64,000 nucleotides of DNA, taken from contig NC_135364.1 in assembly GCF_051622035.1 (NCBI RefSeq), positions 13,137,501 through 13,201,500 of the forward strand, read 5' to 3'. Below, one piece after another: positions 24,553 to 34,610 of the stretch. Positions within the stretch are counted from its first letter, which is position 1. Each line of letters opens with the position of its first letter. Below the pieces are notes generated by a model. It did no database searches and was not told where the DNA came from. It was given only the letters and a program-made list of their open reading frames with translations. Position numbers and translations under genes: made by a program. The stretch is from Arctopsyche grandis. Taxonomy: Eukaryota; Arthropoda; Insecta; Trichoptera; Hydropsychidae.

Positions 24553-26154
24553 ATGAGATCGTTATTGGTAATTTTTCCGTTCAATTTTTAACACGCCTGT
24601 TCTTTGATATTCACGGTAGATTTGTTCCACAAGAAATCGCATAAATCATAAAATAAACACACAATAAATTGAAAGAAAGATTCAATCCAAACTAAAACCA
24701 TATGAATTAACCCATAGGAAATTGGTTCATCTTAAAGTACATATTTATTTATTTATTTTTACATATGTACCAGGAAGGCCTTACAGATAAATCCCAATGC
24801 ACCTTCCTGGCCAATTACAAATTACAATTACAATTACAAATGCATCATTTTTATTACAAGTCGTTGAATTACGAGACACTGAAAAACTCGCAAATTAACG
24901 AGACATCTATGACTTGTACATAAATTTTATTGTACATCAATCATACTTCAAATAGTGGTGACATAGTAGGATTTTTAGCCAATTTTTTTTCCGGGAACCG
25001 TTTCAACAATGAAATCAGAGAAAATTGGCAAACTCTGATAGGAAACGATCAACCTGGAGTCACAAATCCAGGTCTGACCAACAGCATACTCTGAAAAATT
25101 CATTTTCATTCGAGGCCCGGCCCAGGAATCGAACCCGGCGCCTCTCGACGCTAAGCAGAAGCTTAACGACCGAGCTATGCTGCTGGCTAATTTAAATTGA
25201 TTAATCTAAAAGCAAAGCTGTGGAGTCAGAGTCGGAGGATTTCAAGCGGAGTAAGAGTCATAAAAAAATCAACCGACTACGAATCCATTTTATTATTATT
25301 TTATTTAATTAATAGTACTACGGTATGTCTCAAGTAGGTTTATATTTTGAAGATCTCTATTATTTTTATTACATTTTTATACTTTTTCAAGAAAAGTTGA
25401 TTTTATTAATATCGTTCAGGTAGGATTCGGAATTTGGAGTCGGAATCGTAGTCGAAGTCGGTAAATTTTGATCCAAAACCTTTTAAAACCGTGAAAAAAT
25501 AGATCGACTATATAGATATTTACATATGTATCTTGAGAATTGCTGACGCTAGAGCAATCAATGGAAATGTTTACTTATAGCTTTGCCATTCTTCTAAATA
25601 TAATAGTTAATTTGTACCTATGACTATGCATAATCGTTATGTTGTATTGAATATACTATTACATATTTATGTACGTAGTATACATTTTCTCTGCTTTGGT
25701 CTTTTTTCTGATATTATGCATAGTAAGTATACTCACGAACTTCCTTCACAAAAGTATGTATTATATCGATTGTATTTAATCTAGGTATTATACCACTTAT
25801 ACACAAATACATACATGTTGCATGTGCGGGTTTTTTTTAATATACATACTTATGTATATATTTATTTGACTATCTATGTAGGTGATAAACTCATATTACT
25901 CAATGATTACATTATCTCATAAAAGACACGTATTCTGTTATACTTTTGCAATGGTAATTTACTTATTTTATGCTTCTGATTTGTTTCAGGCTTTGTTCCT
26001 GGTTTTCTGCCTCATCGTGTTGGCGTATTCTGCCCCATTCGATGATTCAAATCCATCAAATGCTGAAAGCGATGGTTACAAACCGTCTCCTGGAGATATA
26101 CAACATATTATTATTAAGAAGATCCTCTTCAAGAAATTATTGCTCTTAGGATAA
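24553..26154 (+). CDS. Secreted cationic peptide precursor 1 (59 aa)
   Basis: Two exons, 24553-24567 and 25990-26154. Exon 1 is only five codons (MRSLL) and ends at GTAATT; exon 2 starts after TTGTTTCAG, phase 0. The precursor has a hydrophobic signal peptide ending near LAYSA, an acidic/polar spacer (PFDDSNPSNAESDGYKPSPG), and a tail of Ile, Leu and Lys (IIIKKILFKKLLLLG) ending in Gly before the stop. Such a tail would fold as a cationic amphipathic helix, and a terminal Gly is the usual amidation donor. I do not recognise the family. Antimicrobial, venom or other membrane-active roles are inferences. The intron contains a SINE. Confidence 0.7.
24750..25195 (-). repeat. tRNA-derived SINE, full-looking copy
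   Basis: Read on the minus strand, a tRNA-like head at 25115-25190 has an A box (25161-25180) and a perfect-looking B box GGGTTCGATTCC (25124-25135). A body shared with the copy at the window start follows, then a tail with TGGCCAGGAAGGTGC and CCTTCCTGGTACATATG. It lies in the intron of peptide gene 1. Confidence 0.8.
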
Positions 26155-26513
26155 AATAAAAATAACAAATTACTTAATTTTACAATGCATTTATTCAATA
26201 GATTATAAATAAATAATAAAAAAAAATGCGTGTATTTTTATTACTTGATCTACATGTGTTTGGTAATGATTAATCAACGCCAAATGTTTATTATTAAATA
26301 AAATTTTAAAATATCACTTTGTAACGAAGTGATTTAATTAAAATTAGTTTTAATTATAAAATTATATTAATTTTTGTACTTTCCCGTGGATTAATTATTA
26401 TCAATTTTTATTACATGTAGTTTCATTTACGTAAGAATAATTTATAATTTTTATTTCTACTAATTAATAATTATAATTCATTTAAAATTGGGTAACTTAC
26501 TAAGCAAACACAT

Positions 26514-26519
26514 TATAAA
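26514..26519 (+). promoter_or_regulatory. TATA box of peptide gene 2
   Basis: TATAAA, 75 bp before the ATG, the same distance as in peptide gene 1. Confidence 0.5.
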
Positions 26520-26593
26520 TAGCCAAGTTATTCTTAAGTTTTAATCACAAAGCTCAAAAGTGTTCAGCGAGCAATAACTACTAGCAAGTGAAA

Positions 26594-27098
26594 ATGAAGT
26601 CCCAATTGGTGAGTCTAACTACATATCTACCATTTTACTTAAAACCGCATTGACGAAAATAAAACAGTATTCGCTCAACGACTCTGTCGATTGATTAAAA
26701 TGAAATAAGCAATACGCGAGAAGGGTTAAAGAAATTAAAGCCAAAGTAATGGTGAAGATGACCGCTACCCAAGATGACTTCATAGCTGATAAGAGTACAA
26801 CAGGTCGGGGAATGCGAGATGGGTCAGCGAGATTTTGAGTATGTGGGAAGTTAAGTGGATACGATTTGCTTAGAATGAGCGGAGACAATAAATTCATGCG
26901 ATGATTAACCTGATTGGTTTTATTTACAAGTGTTTATATATTAATCTATCATTTCAGTTGATACTCCTCGTCCTCTGTTTGGCCATGATTGCTTTCTGCT
27001 ACCCATCGGATGATGGAATGTACACTGAAACTGAAGAATATAAGAAACCACAAGATGCTCGGCCAATACTTTTCCTGCTAAAGAAATTATTGGGATAA
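26594..27098 (+). CDS. Secreted cationic peptide precursor 2 (51 aa)
   Basis: Exons 26594-26608 (MKSQL, donor GTGAGT) and 26958-27098 (acceptor ATTTCAG), phase 0. Signal peptide core LILLVLCLAMIAFC, acidic spacer with YPSDDGMYTETEEYKK, then a short tail RPILFLLKKLLG ending in Gly. Organisation is identical to peptide genes 1 and 3, and the EYKK/EKYR/DGYK motif before the tail is shared. It lies 440 bp after gene 1, so a tandem duplication is likely. No known family recognised. Confidence 0.75.
26696..26779 (-). pseudogene. Possible inverted relic of a peptide gene inside the intron of gene 2
   Basis: On the minus strand an ATG at 26777-26779 opens MKSSWVAVIFTITLALISLT followed by LLAYC. MKSS recalls MKSQ of gene 2, and LALISLTLLAYC recalls LCLALLAYC of gene 3. 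No acidic spacer or basic tail follows, and no intron is present at the expected place. It may equally be chance. Confidence 0.2.
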
Positions 27099-27419
27099 AA
27101 TCAACTTCTTCGAAATCTTATAAAATATTTTACTTTACATATTTATTTTTTATATTAATCACAGTGCAATTTAATAAATAATATTTAATTTATATTTTGA
27201 AAGACTTATTATTTCTGCATATATGTACATATGTTTACACTAGCGATTAACATTTTGATAAAATAAGCGGAAACCTAGACACCCTTAAGATGGCTGGACG
27301 CCAGCGCTTTGTCCATACAAACATATTACATTTCTCCCTTCCTCAATTATGGCACTAAAGAAATTATTTTTTATTATGCTATGGATATCCACCATTGGCA
27401 TGCATCTGTGCTTTTATTT

Positions 27420-27777
27420 TTATTTTTATAGGAGCTAGGAGCCGCCAAATATCTATAAAATCGCCTCTTTTTTACACCCACGAAAAGAGTCCAGCGTGCT
27501 TATTTAACGGTCGATTTAAAAAAAAAACGCCCACAGTTGCATAGAAAATATCTTTCTCATACCGATAATGATTTTTTTTTTAAATTGGTCCAGTTTCGGA
27601 GGAGAAAATTGGAGAATACGAAACCCCGATTTTGTCGATTTAAAATACGTATTATCTGGTCGAAGCGCAACTGTCGCATTCACTCAATATATATTGTTGC
27701 ATTCACTCAATATATACATATATATCGAAGAAAGGAACGGCAACAAAATTAAGGGTTCGGGTGTATAGCCCTCTTAA
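27420..27777 (-). repeat. Dispersed repeat family, copy B
   Basis: Reverse complement of copy A at 16.7-17.0 kb. It ends (plus strand) GTGTATAGCCCTCTTAA and begins ATAGGAGCTAGGAGCCGCC. Divergence between the copies is modest, with small indels. Confidence 0.75.
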
Positions 27778-28264
27778 TTTACCGCGATCGATTTAACGGC
27801 GCACGTACTTATTTTCCAAAAAGTACTGTGGCATAAACGTGTTAACAGAAAGCGAACAGATCAAATCATTCAAAAATACAAAAAATCATCGATTACATAA
27901 AATATCTGAATAATTTTTATTCACAAATGTATAATTAGTAAGTATGTAGTTAGATACCTGTTATCAAAATTTTGTTGTACTTAATTGGAAAATCGACTTT
28001 CCCTATATCTACATATGTATGAATATTAAGTATCGATATATATGTACAATTCTGTTTTTTCATCAACTGTACATTAATTGGGTGATCGCTTATTCACCGA
28101 ACCTCAGGTCTTCAAATTTGTTTACTATGCGTTATATTGAGCTAGGTTAAAACCAGGGCTGTGCAGTCGTAAAAAATCAACTCTTTATTATTTTTCTTAA
28201 TCCAATAATAAATTTAAATTTGATAATTTCTTTATAAAAAAGTAAATCTATAATGTACATATGT

Positions 28265-28760
28265 ATAAAAATGAATGTCTGTGTGTGTCTCGAATAGGCT
28301 CCGATTACGATGGAACTTTCAGGATAGTTGTATGCCGGGAAGATTACTGTGAAAAAAAAACGGGAATGAATGTCATTGCAACGCTATAATTTCAAATGTT
28401 TTTGCGTCGCGACCAACGTGTTCGTTGCCTGCGTTTTCTTGCATTGGAACGGGAACGGGAATTGCATGCGTTATTGTGGCATTGCAACGCATGCCGAAGT
28501 TTACTGTGAAAAAAATCGCCCAAAAACGGGAAAAATGGGAATGAGTGTCATTGCAACGCAATAATTTCAAATTTGTTCGCTGCCTGCACTTTTCCGACAA
28601 ATGGGAACGGGAACGGTTTGCGATTGAATGCGTTTTCAGGATTTGTTGTATGCATGTCCGGAAAGCTTGCTGTGGAAAAAAAACGGGAACAAACCTCTTA
28701 ATGATAATATTCGTAATTACGATTTTACCGACGCGAAAGTTCGAAGCGCCATTGTGTAGT
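28265..28760 (+). repeat. Interspersed repeat with an internal ~165-bp duplication
   Basis: Starts with a GTGTCTCGAATAGGCTCCGATTACG motif and GAACTTTCAGGATAGTTGTATG. A unit with GGAATGAATGTCATTGCAACG, ATAATTTCAAAT, CGTTGCCTGC and GGGAACGGGAA then occurs twice (about 28361 and 28530), and the lead motif CAGGATTTGTTGTATGC returns at about 28637. No protein signal. The class is unclear, possibly Helitron-like. Confidence 0.5.
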
Positions 28761-29317
28761 CAAGGAAATGTGTTCGTTGGTAACCACGTTACCAGTTGGT
28801 TTTCTGAAGAGACGTTCTTGAGTTCCAACCATCTCTTGAAACGGGAACTAGCGGAACTAACGGAAACGGTTCAGCTAGCTATAAATAAAATCGTTGAACT
28901 TCACGTATTTTCATGTTTTGTGACCAAAACTGATTGTTTCCTACGTCTCACACTAATTACCAATAATTCAATAAATGGGTTACATGTCAATTTTTAGTGA
29001 TTTTTTTTATTTTGAAAATCGCAATTATTTTTATGACTAACAATTTTATACGTTGGCAAGAAAAGTCGATCTTTCTAAAATCGTTGGAGTCGGAGTCGGT
29101 ACATTTTTAATCGACTTCATAGCCGTGGTTAAATCATATGAGGAATAGCTAGAAGATACTTTCAATAAAATAGAATTTCAATGGTGTTTAAAAAAAAAAT
29201 CGGAAAGATATGTTTTTTAAATATCTACACACATACATATATAGTAGAAATAATGAAAATTAAATCACCATAACTTACTAAAAGTTCGTATTTATGTAGA
29301 AATAATTATTTATGTAA

Positions 29318-29755
29318 TCATCATCATCTACACTCACTCACAATCCACTGCCGGATTAAGGCCTCTCCAAAACGCTTCCATTCGTCTCTGTTTTGCGCAA
29401 CTTTGATCCATCTCACCCCACTTTTTTTATAATTTCGTCTACCCATCTTCCTTACGGACTACCTTTCACCCTTTTACATTATCATGTGTAGGTACCACTC
29501 TAGCACTTCTTTTTCCACCTTTCTAGCTACGTAATCCGCCCATTGCCATTCCAATCCCTTCACTATATAACCAATACCCTTATAATACTTCTCACCCACG
29601 TATTGTACTTCCCATCTCCCCTCGTTATGCCAATCATACAGCGTTAAATACTTCTTTGAGTATATTGGGATGTGTAGTATCTTGGCGTTCAATGTCCAAG
29701 TTTCACATCCATACGTCATTGGCACAACACATCGATCGAAGATCTTTTTCTTCAG
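29318..29755 (-). mobile_element. RTE-like non-LTR retrotransposon, 3' terminal fragment
   Basis: The minus strand encodes the end of an RT protein, with Y.GCETWTL, YDWHNEGRWEVQYVGEKYYKGIGY and WQWADYVAR motifs, then a degraded WDGSKLRKTE..W tail. Frames are broken. A related fragment lies at 60.77-61.09 kb. Confidence 0.7.
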
Positions 29756-29857
29756 TCCATGTATGTATGTATTATTACATATTATAAATAAGTATTCACT
29801 ACTTTTTAATTATTTTAGTTGTATTCGTTAATTTGATTGACAATTTTGAATAAAATG

Positions 29858-30333
29858 TGTAACGAACGATATTACGCGCGTCTTTATGCAGAGGGCGTGA
29901 TATCTCGTTATTCTTCCAATGAGTCAAGTTAGGTGGAAACGTGGACTAACCTTGGGATATTTGTATAAATGTATATAGTCGGGGAGGTTCCTGACGGCAA
30001 GTCGTGTGCGTTGATAACAGCTTCCTCGTCGTCTCACGGCTGAGGTTTCTCCGGAAACGGCGTGAGGAATGCAGGGGAAGTTGGGCTGGAACTCAGGGGA
30101 GGGAGTGATGCTACACTCGACCTCGTGGCGGTTCTTCAGCACTGATGGCGGTGAATCTCTCGGCCCCGTCTCCCCCTGGAGACGTGCACAGGAGAGATGT
30201 TTCTTCGACGAGAGTTCGCGGGTAAGAGACAGCGCGCTCTACATGCGCGCGCGCCTATGAGGTTTTTCTGAGTTGCCACTCGAAATAAGGGCGAGTGTTG
30301 CCCTAGGGGACGATGGGAAAACGTGGTGTTACA
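29858..30333 (-). repeat. 3' LTR
   Basis: 476 bp, TG...CA ends, nearly identical to the other LTR. Confidence 0.95.
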
Positions 30334-30344
30334 TCCTCCCCCTC
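30334..30344 (-). other. Polypurine tract
   Basis: Reads GAGGGGGAGGA on the minus strand, directly before the 3' LTR; primes plus-strand DNA synthesis in retroelements. Confidence 0.8.
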
Positions 30345-30396
30345 GAGTTCAGAGGGCAAGCGTCCGGTCTCTGAACTCGGATAGCGCCGAAGCCTA

Positions 30397-32121
30397 TCAT
30401 TGTGCAACGGGCTTCGTACGAGGTCTTCTTCTGCATCGCTTCGGCACGACCGGTGCCGGAACGTCAGCCAGGTGGGGCATCCGCTCATCGGCCAGCGTAT
30501 TGTCAGTTGTCTTGACGAATGTTGATGGTCTTCGCGGCCTTCCTTTTCTTCGCCTCGGCACGCTCGGCGCTGGAACGCCGACCAGGTGTGACATCCGCTG
30601 ATCGACAGGCATGTTGACAGCGGACATGAGGAAGGTGGTGGGACTCAGGGTCTCCCTGATCCAGAAGGGCCCCTCTCGTACGGGGACGAACGTAGCGCTC
30701 CGCCCCTCTTCAGCGGGGTTGACGTATGGCGGCAGCAGCACCAGATCGGCGGCTCGATATCTGGTGTGGGCTCTTCGGTCTTGGTCCGCGTATCGTCTGC
30801 TCTGGTCCGGGCGCTTCCTCCAATCGAGGATAGGAGTCTTCGCGGGAGCTGGTACCTTCGTGGCCTTCAGGGCGGACGATAGGTGGGTCACCGGGGGGTT
30901 ACAGGTGCGACAGTTCGCCGCTCTTCGGACTTGATCCGCGCGTTTTCTCTGTTCCGGGCGTTTTCTCCAGTCGAGGATAGGGGTCTTCGCGGGAGCTGGT
31001 GCCTTCGTCGCTCGGAGAACGGACGATAGGTGGGTCACCGGTATCTGGCGTGGACACGTCGCCAGGGCGATCGTTGACAACGTGGCCCCGGTCTTCGTCT
31101 TGCACGTGGGACAATTGCTCTTTATCACACCTGGAGCTCCGCAACCGTAACATGCGACAGGTGTTCTCGTATGTGTCTCCTTTTTCTTTCGACATTCTTC
31201 AACCGAATGTCCTCGGTTATGGCAGAACGAGCATGTTGGACGAAATCGCGGCCTTTGTTCGCCCATTCGGTCCGTTTTCGTGAATGCTCGGTCACTTCCG
31301 GCCGCGGGCCTTTCCCATGTGTCCGATGTGGGTCTCGAACGGCGTGGAATGTCGGGGCTCGCTATTGTTCTGGCCTCAGGTAGTCCCGTTGGGGTCTCGG
31401 CGTCCATATCGGCGATGTGGCGGGCGCAGAGAATCAATTCCTGGAAATTGTCTATCCGCTCTCGGCTCAAACGGGTTCGTAGAAAAGGAGATAATAGGCC
31501 GTATACAATGTCGAGTTGCATCGTTTCGGGAATGTCGTACGGCATTTTCGCGAATAACGCGCGTTTTCGATTTACGAAAAGGTCCGTTGATTCCCCTTCT
31601 AGTTGCCTAGTTGCGCTAACTTCGAGAAACAGACGGTAAGCCGGTCGACGTTCGCCGTAGCTGCTTCGTAGCGCCTCTAGCGCCATGGACCAGGTGGGGG
31701 TGGAAGGTTTCATTCCCACCCACCAAGTGGCCGCGTCTCGATCGAGCATCATGGGTAAACCTAGAAGCGCGTCCTCGTCGGGGATTCGGCAACAGTTTTT
31801 GAACGTCTCGATGGCATCAATGAACGCCTCGACTGATTCCGACGAGTCGCCGGCAAACCGAGATTTGCAATTCGCAAAATTTCCCGCCGCGACCGGGGCA
31901 GGTGAAATGACGGGGGAAGGAACAGATGCGGTGTTGGAAGCTATAAGCTGCTCCATCATCAGCTTCATCATCTCCATCAGCAACGCGCCGTCTACTGGAA
32001 CTGGTGATGGGGGAGTCGACTGACCTTCCGGTGGGGAAGCCGACTGTCCTTCCGGTGGGGAAGTCGCTCGTGAAGAAGACGCGTCTGGGTCTACGTTCCC
32101 CGCGGAGCGTAGACCGTGCAT
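30397..32121 (-). CDS. Gag polyprotein with an integrase-tail-like C-terminus
   Basis: 574 residues, uninterrupted, starting at ATG 32119-32121. Pro/Ser-rich N-terminus, then a Ty3-type capsid region (about 95-270, with FAGDSSESVEAFIDAIETF and AATWWVGM). A canonical zinc knuckle CSFCHNRGHSVEEC follows at about 290-305, then CYGCGAPGVIKSNC, in which the histidine is replaced by Val. A ~75-residue block (PVTHLSS..KATK.PAPAKTPILDWRKRP) occurs twice. The end (YRAADLVLLPPYVN..GPFWIRETLSPTTFLM) resembles the C-terminal tail of Ty3 integrases. All enzymatic pol domains are missing, so the product could package RNA but not copy it unaided. Confidence 0.85.
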   Translation of the reverse strand: MHGLRSAGNVDPDASSSRATSPPEGQSASPPEGQSTPPSPVPVDGALLMEMMKLMMEQLIASNTASVPSPVISPAPVAAGNFANCKSRFAGDSSESVEAFIDAIETFKNCCRIPDEDALLGLPMMLDRDAATWWVGMKPSTPTWSMALEALRSSYGERRPAYRLFLEVSATRQLEGESTDLFVNRKRALFAKMPYDIPETMQLDIVYGLLSPFLRTRLSRERIDNFQELILCARHIADMDAETPTGLPEARTIASPDIPRRSRPTSDTWERPAAGSDRAFTKTDRMGEQRPRFRPTCSFCHNRGHSVEECRKKKETHTRTPVACYGCGAPGVIKSNCPTCKTKTGATLSTIALATCPRQIPVTHLSSVLRATKAPAPAKTPILDWRKRPEQRKRADQVRRAANCRTCNPPVTHLSSALKATKVPAPAKTPILDWRKRPDQSRRYADQDRRAHTRYRAADLVLLPPYVNPAEEGRSATFVPVREGPFWIRETLSPTTFLMSAVNMPVDQRMSHLVGVPAPSVPRRRKGRPRRPSTFVKTTDNTLADERMPHLADVPAPVVPKRCRRRPRTKPVAQ

Positions 32122-32165
32122 CTTCGTGTTGACTTCGTGAACGCAAAAGTGACTTGCTGGTCAGG

Positions 32166-32183
32166 CCCACTCGTTGGGCGCCA
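32166..32183 (-). other. Primer-binding site
   Basis: On the minus strand TGGCGCCCAACGAGTGGG begins one base after the 5' LTR. TGG start and position are canonical for a tRNA primer site; I do not assign the tRNA. Confidence 0.75.
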
Positions 32184-32184
32184 A

Positions 32185-32660
32185 TGTAACGAACGATATT
32201 ACGCGCGTCTTTATGCAGAGGGCGTGATATCTCGTTATTCTTCCAATGAGTCAAGTTAGGTGGAAACGTGGACTAACCTTGGGATATTTGTATAAATGTA
32301 TATAGTCGGGGAGGTTCCTGACGGCAAGTCGGGTGCGTTGATAACAGCTTCCTCGTCGTCTCACGGCTGAGGTTTCTCCGGAAACGGCGTGAGGAATGCA
32401 GGGGAAGTTGGGCTGGAACTCAGGGGAGGGAGTGATGCTACACTCGACCTCGTGGCGGTTCTTCAGCACTGATGGCGGTGAATCTCTCGGCCCCGTCTCC
32501 CCCTGGAGACGTGCACAGGAGAGATGTTTCTTCGACGAGAGTTCGCGGGTAAGAGACAGCGCGCTCTACATGCGCGCGCGCCTATGAGGTTTTTCTGAGT
32601 TGCCACTCGAAATAAGGGCGAGTGTTGCCCTAGGGGACGATGGGAAAACGTGGTGTTACA
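32185..32660 (-). repeat. 5' LTR
   Basis: 476 bp, TG...CA ends; promoter-bearing LTR for the minus-strand element. Confidence 0.95.
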
Positions 32661-33047
32661 AATGGTATTATTATTTCACTAGATATTATTCATAGTCAGT
32701 CTGTCAATCATGCGCAGATTATTTTGTCGATAATCATTCGATATAAATTTCATTGAGCAAGCCTAGAGAGTTTTAGTGCAAATGTTGAAATTTATTTCAC
32801 TTGCTTGACCCTGATCGTGTCAGATGTGAAAACGAATATTGATAGATGCTATGGGTGCGTTGAAGGATGGCGATTGCATAAAAATTGCGGAATCTGTATG
32901 CAACATCTCTTCGACCCGATATTTGGTGACCTTTCCTCTTGATTTTATTCAGTCATAATGATGAAACCAAATCCATATGAGCGATAGTTTCTTTATGGGC
33001 TCGACCGTTTTGAAACATCTACCTCCTCCTCCACGAAAATGTTCTTG

Positions 33048-33053
33048 TATAAA
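33048..33053 (+). promoter_or_regulatory. TATA box of peptide gene 3
   Basis: TATAAA, 66 bp before the ATG; GCATCAGTGT follows at 33061. The spacing to CAGT is shorter than standard, so the start site is uncertain. Confidence 0.45.
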
Positions 33054-33119
33054 ATAACATGCATCAGTGTCAAAGACGATACTCTCTTTCATCACTGACT
33101 TGTAAACACTAATCCAAAA

Positions 33120-33426
33120 ATGAAAGTGCAATTGGTGAGCGTTTTCTTTTTAATCAAAATCAGTCCCTTTTATAGTATAGTAACTTATCTGCATGTCGTT
33201 GATAGATCTTTTTACTTATTCATTATTTTCTCTTTTATGTTCTAATATGACATTATCAATTTTGCAGATATTTTTGATATTTTTATGTCTGGCTTTGCTG
33301 GCATATTGCTCGGCAAACGATTATGATGGTCCTGCTGGATTTGGTGAAGGTGAAAAATATAGGCCATCGGAATCTCAGTCCTTCTTTTTATTGTTGAAAA
33401 AGAAACTAAAACTACTCTTCGGGTAG
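33120..33426 (+). CDS. Secreted cationic peptide precursor 3 (57 aa)
   Basis: Exons 33120-33134 (MKVQL, donor GTGAGC) and 33268-33426 (acceptor TTTGCAG), phase 0. Signal peptide IFLIFLCLALLAYCSA, spacer NDYDGPAGFGEGEKYRPSES, tail QSFFLLLKKKLKLLFG ending in Gly before the stop. It has the most basic tail of the three: five Lys among Leu/Phe. It shares the LCLALLAYC core and exon plan with genes 1 and 2 but is separated from them by 6 kb that includes the LTR element. Function is inferred only. Confidence 0.78.
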
Positions 33427-33429
33427 TAA

Positions 33430-34610
33430 AATGAATAAATTGATATGAAAGTACTAGCAGAAAGTAAAACATGTGCACCTAGGAAAATTATTCAACACAT
33501 TCTGTGATACTCACAAGTCTCATTTAAAGCATAATCAATGGAAGTACAAAATAAGGATTAAAAAATATATATGAAAGGGAATGTAACAAAAAATGTAAAT
33601 TTGTAATAAATGATTTATTTACATAACGAGTGATTATTTTTCCATTTCTATCCATCCTAAACTTTATTTTATTAATCCATATTTTACATAGGCTCTATGT
33701 ATTGCACAGTATTTGGTTCATCTTTAATTACATGTACGTCTTTTCAACTTCCTAATGTAAATGGCAGGATATAAAAGGTAGTTTGACCTACATGCACAAT
33801 TCGTGTAAATAAATTTGTATTTATAAATACGATTTATACATGAAAAAAAAATCGATGATAAATAATATACATATCAATAATTAATACAAATACTTAAGAA
33901 AAATGAATCAATTATTTTCATCATGTATGTATTTTAAATTGCGTAAAAATATGAGACGTTACTAAGTGAGTGATAACTTAATATAATAGCTAAGCATTAT
34001 ATGTACTAATGGTAGTATTTAGCATAAGAAATTTAGTTTTTCTAATGTGTTTCTTTCTATTATATACATATGTATATAGAATACATACACAAGCTCAGTT
34101 CAACTGTTGAGGTCAGGGTTTGATTTGTAACACATTGACTTTTCGCAAGTGTGTGGTATTCCACCATAGAAATCAATTTCTTGTTAAAACGCCTGAAAAT
34201 GTTATTTTCAAAGATGATGAATCCTTTAAAAAATAACTATTGTATCTAAATTACCAACGTGTCAGGCTGATGCTTATATAATATTAATTGTATTTGAGAA
34301 AAAATATATAAAAATGCGTTGGTTTAAACTAAGCGAGTAATGTAAACAGTGTTTTTTAGTAATAAATCGGTATGTTTATATAAGAGAATATTTTTCGCGA
34401 TTTCAAAAAACATCTGAAATGGTAAAATCTAAAACAATTCCAAATTTAGCTTAAAAGTAATTAAAAAAAATATGTATTAACAAAAAAAAAAAAAAGATAA
34501 TTACAAATATATCACAATTTCATCAATTCTTTTAAATAAAAAATTTGTCAATATCGAATCCATATAAAATATTTCACTATCACCAACTGCGGAAACATAC
34601 TTAAATATAT
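33430..34610. other. Intergenic, no gene seen
   Basis: AT-rich spacer between peptide gene 3 and the 3' end of TRAPPC8. It includes poly(A)-signal-like AATAAA at 33604-33609 that could serve gene 3. Confidence 0.5.

Larger units (their letters stand above)
29858..32660 (-). mobile_element. Young LTR retrotransposon with gag only (Ty3-like, pol deleted)
   Basis: Two 476-bp direct repeats (29858-30333 and 32185-32660), each TGTAAC...GTTACA, bound the element. AATG flanks it on both sides (29854-29857 and 32661-32664), a 4-bp target duplication as in Ty3 elements. On the minus strand a primer-binding site follows the right LTR and a polypurine tract precedes the left LTR. The interior of 1.85 kb has one open frame and lacks protease, RT and RNase H. 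The two LTRs differ at about one position (T at 30011, G at 32338), so insertion is very recent. Confidence 0.93.

Noticed and set aside
25115-25190. tRNA gene
   Set aside because: A and B boxes are present, but it is fused to a repeat body with a family relative elsewhere; it is a SINE head.
30069-32587. Identical short plus-strand frames in both LTRs
   Set aside because: They coincide with the duplicated LTR sequence and run against the element's strand.
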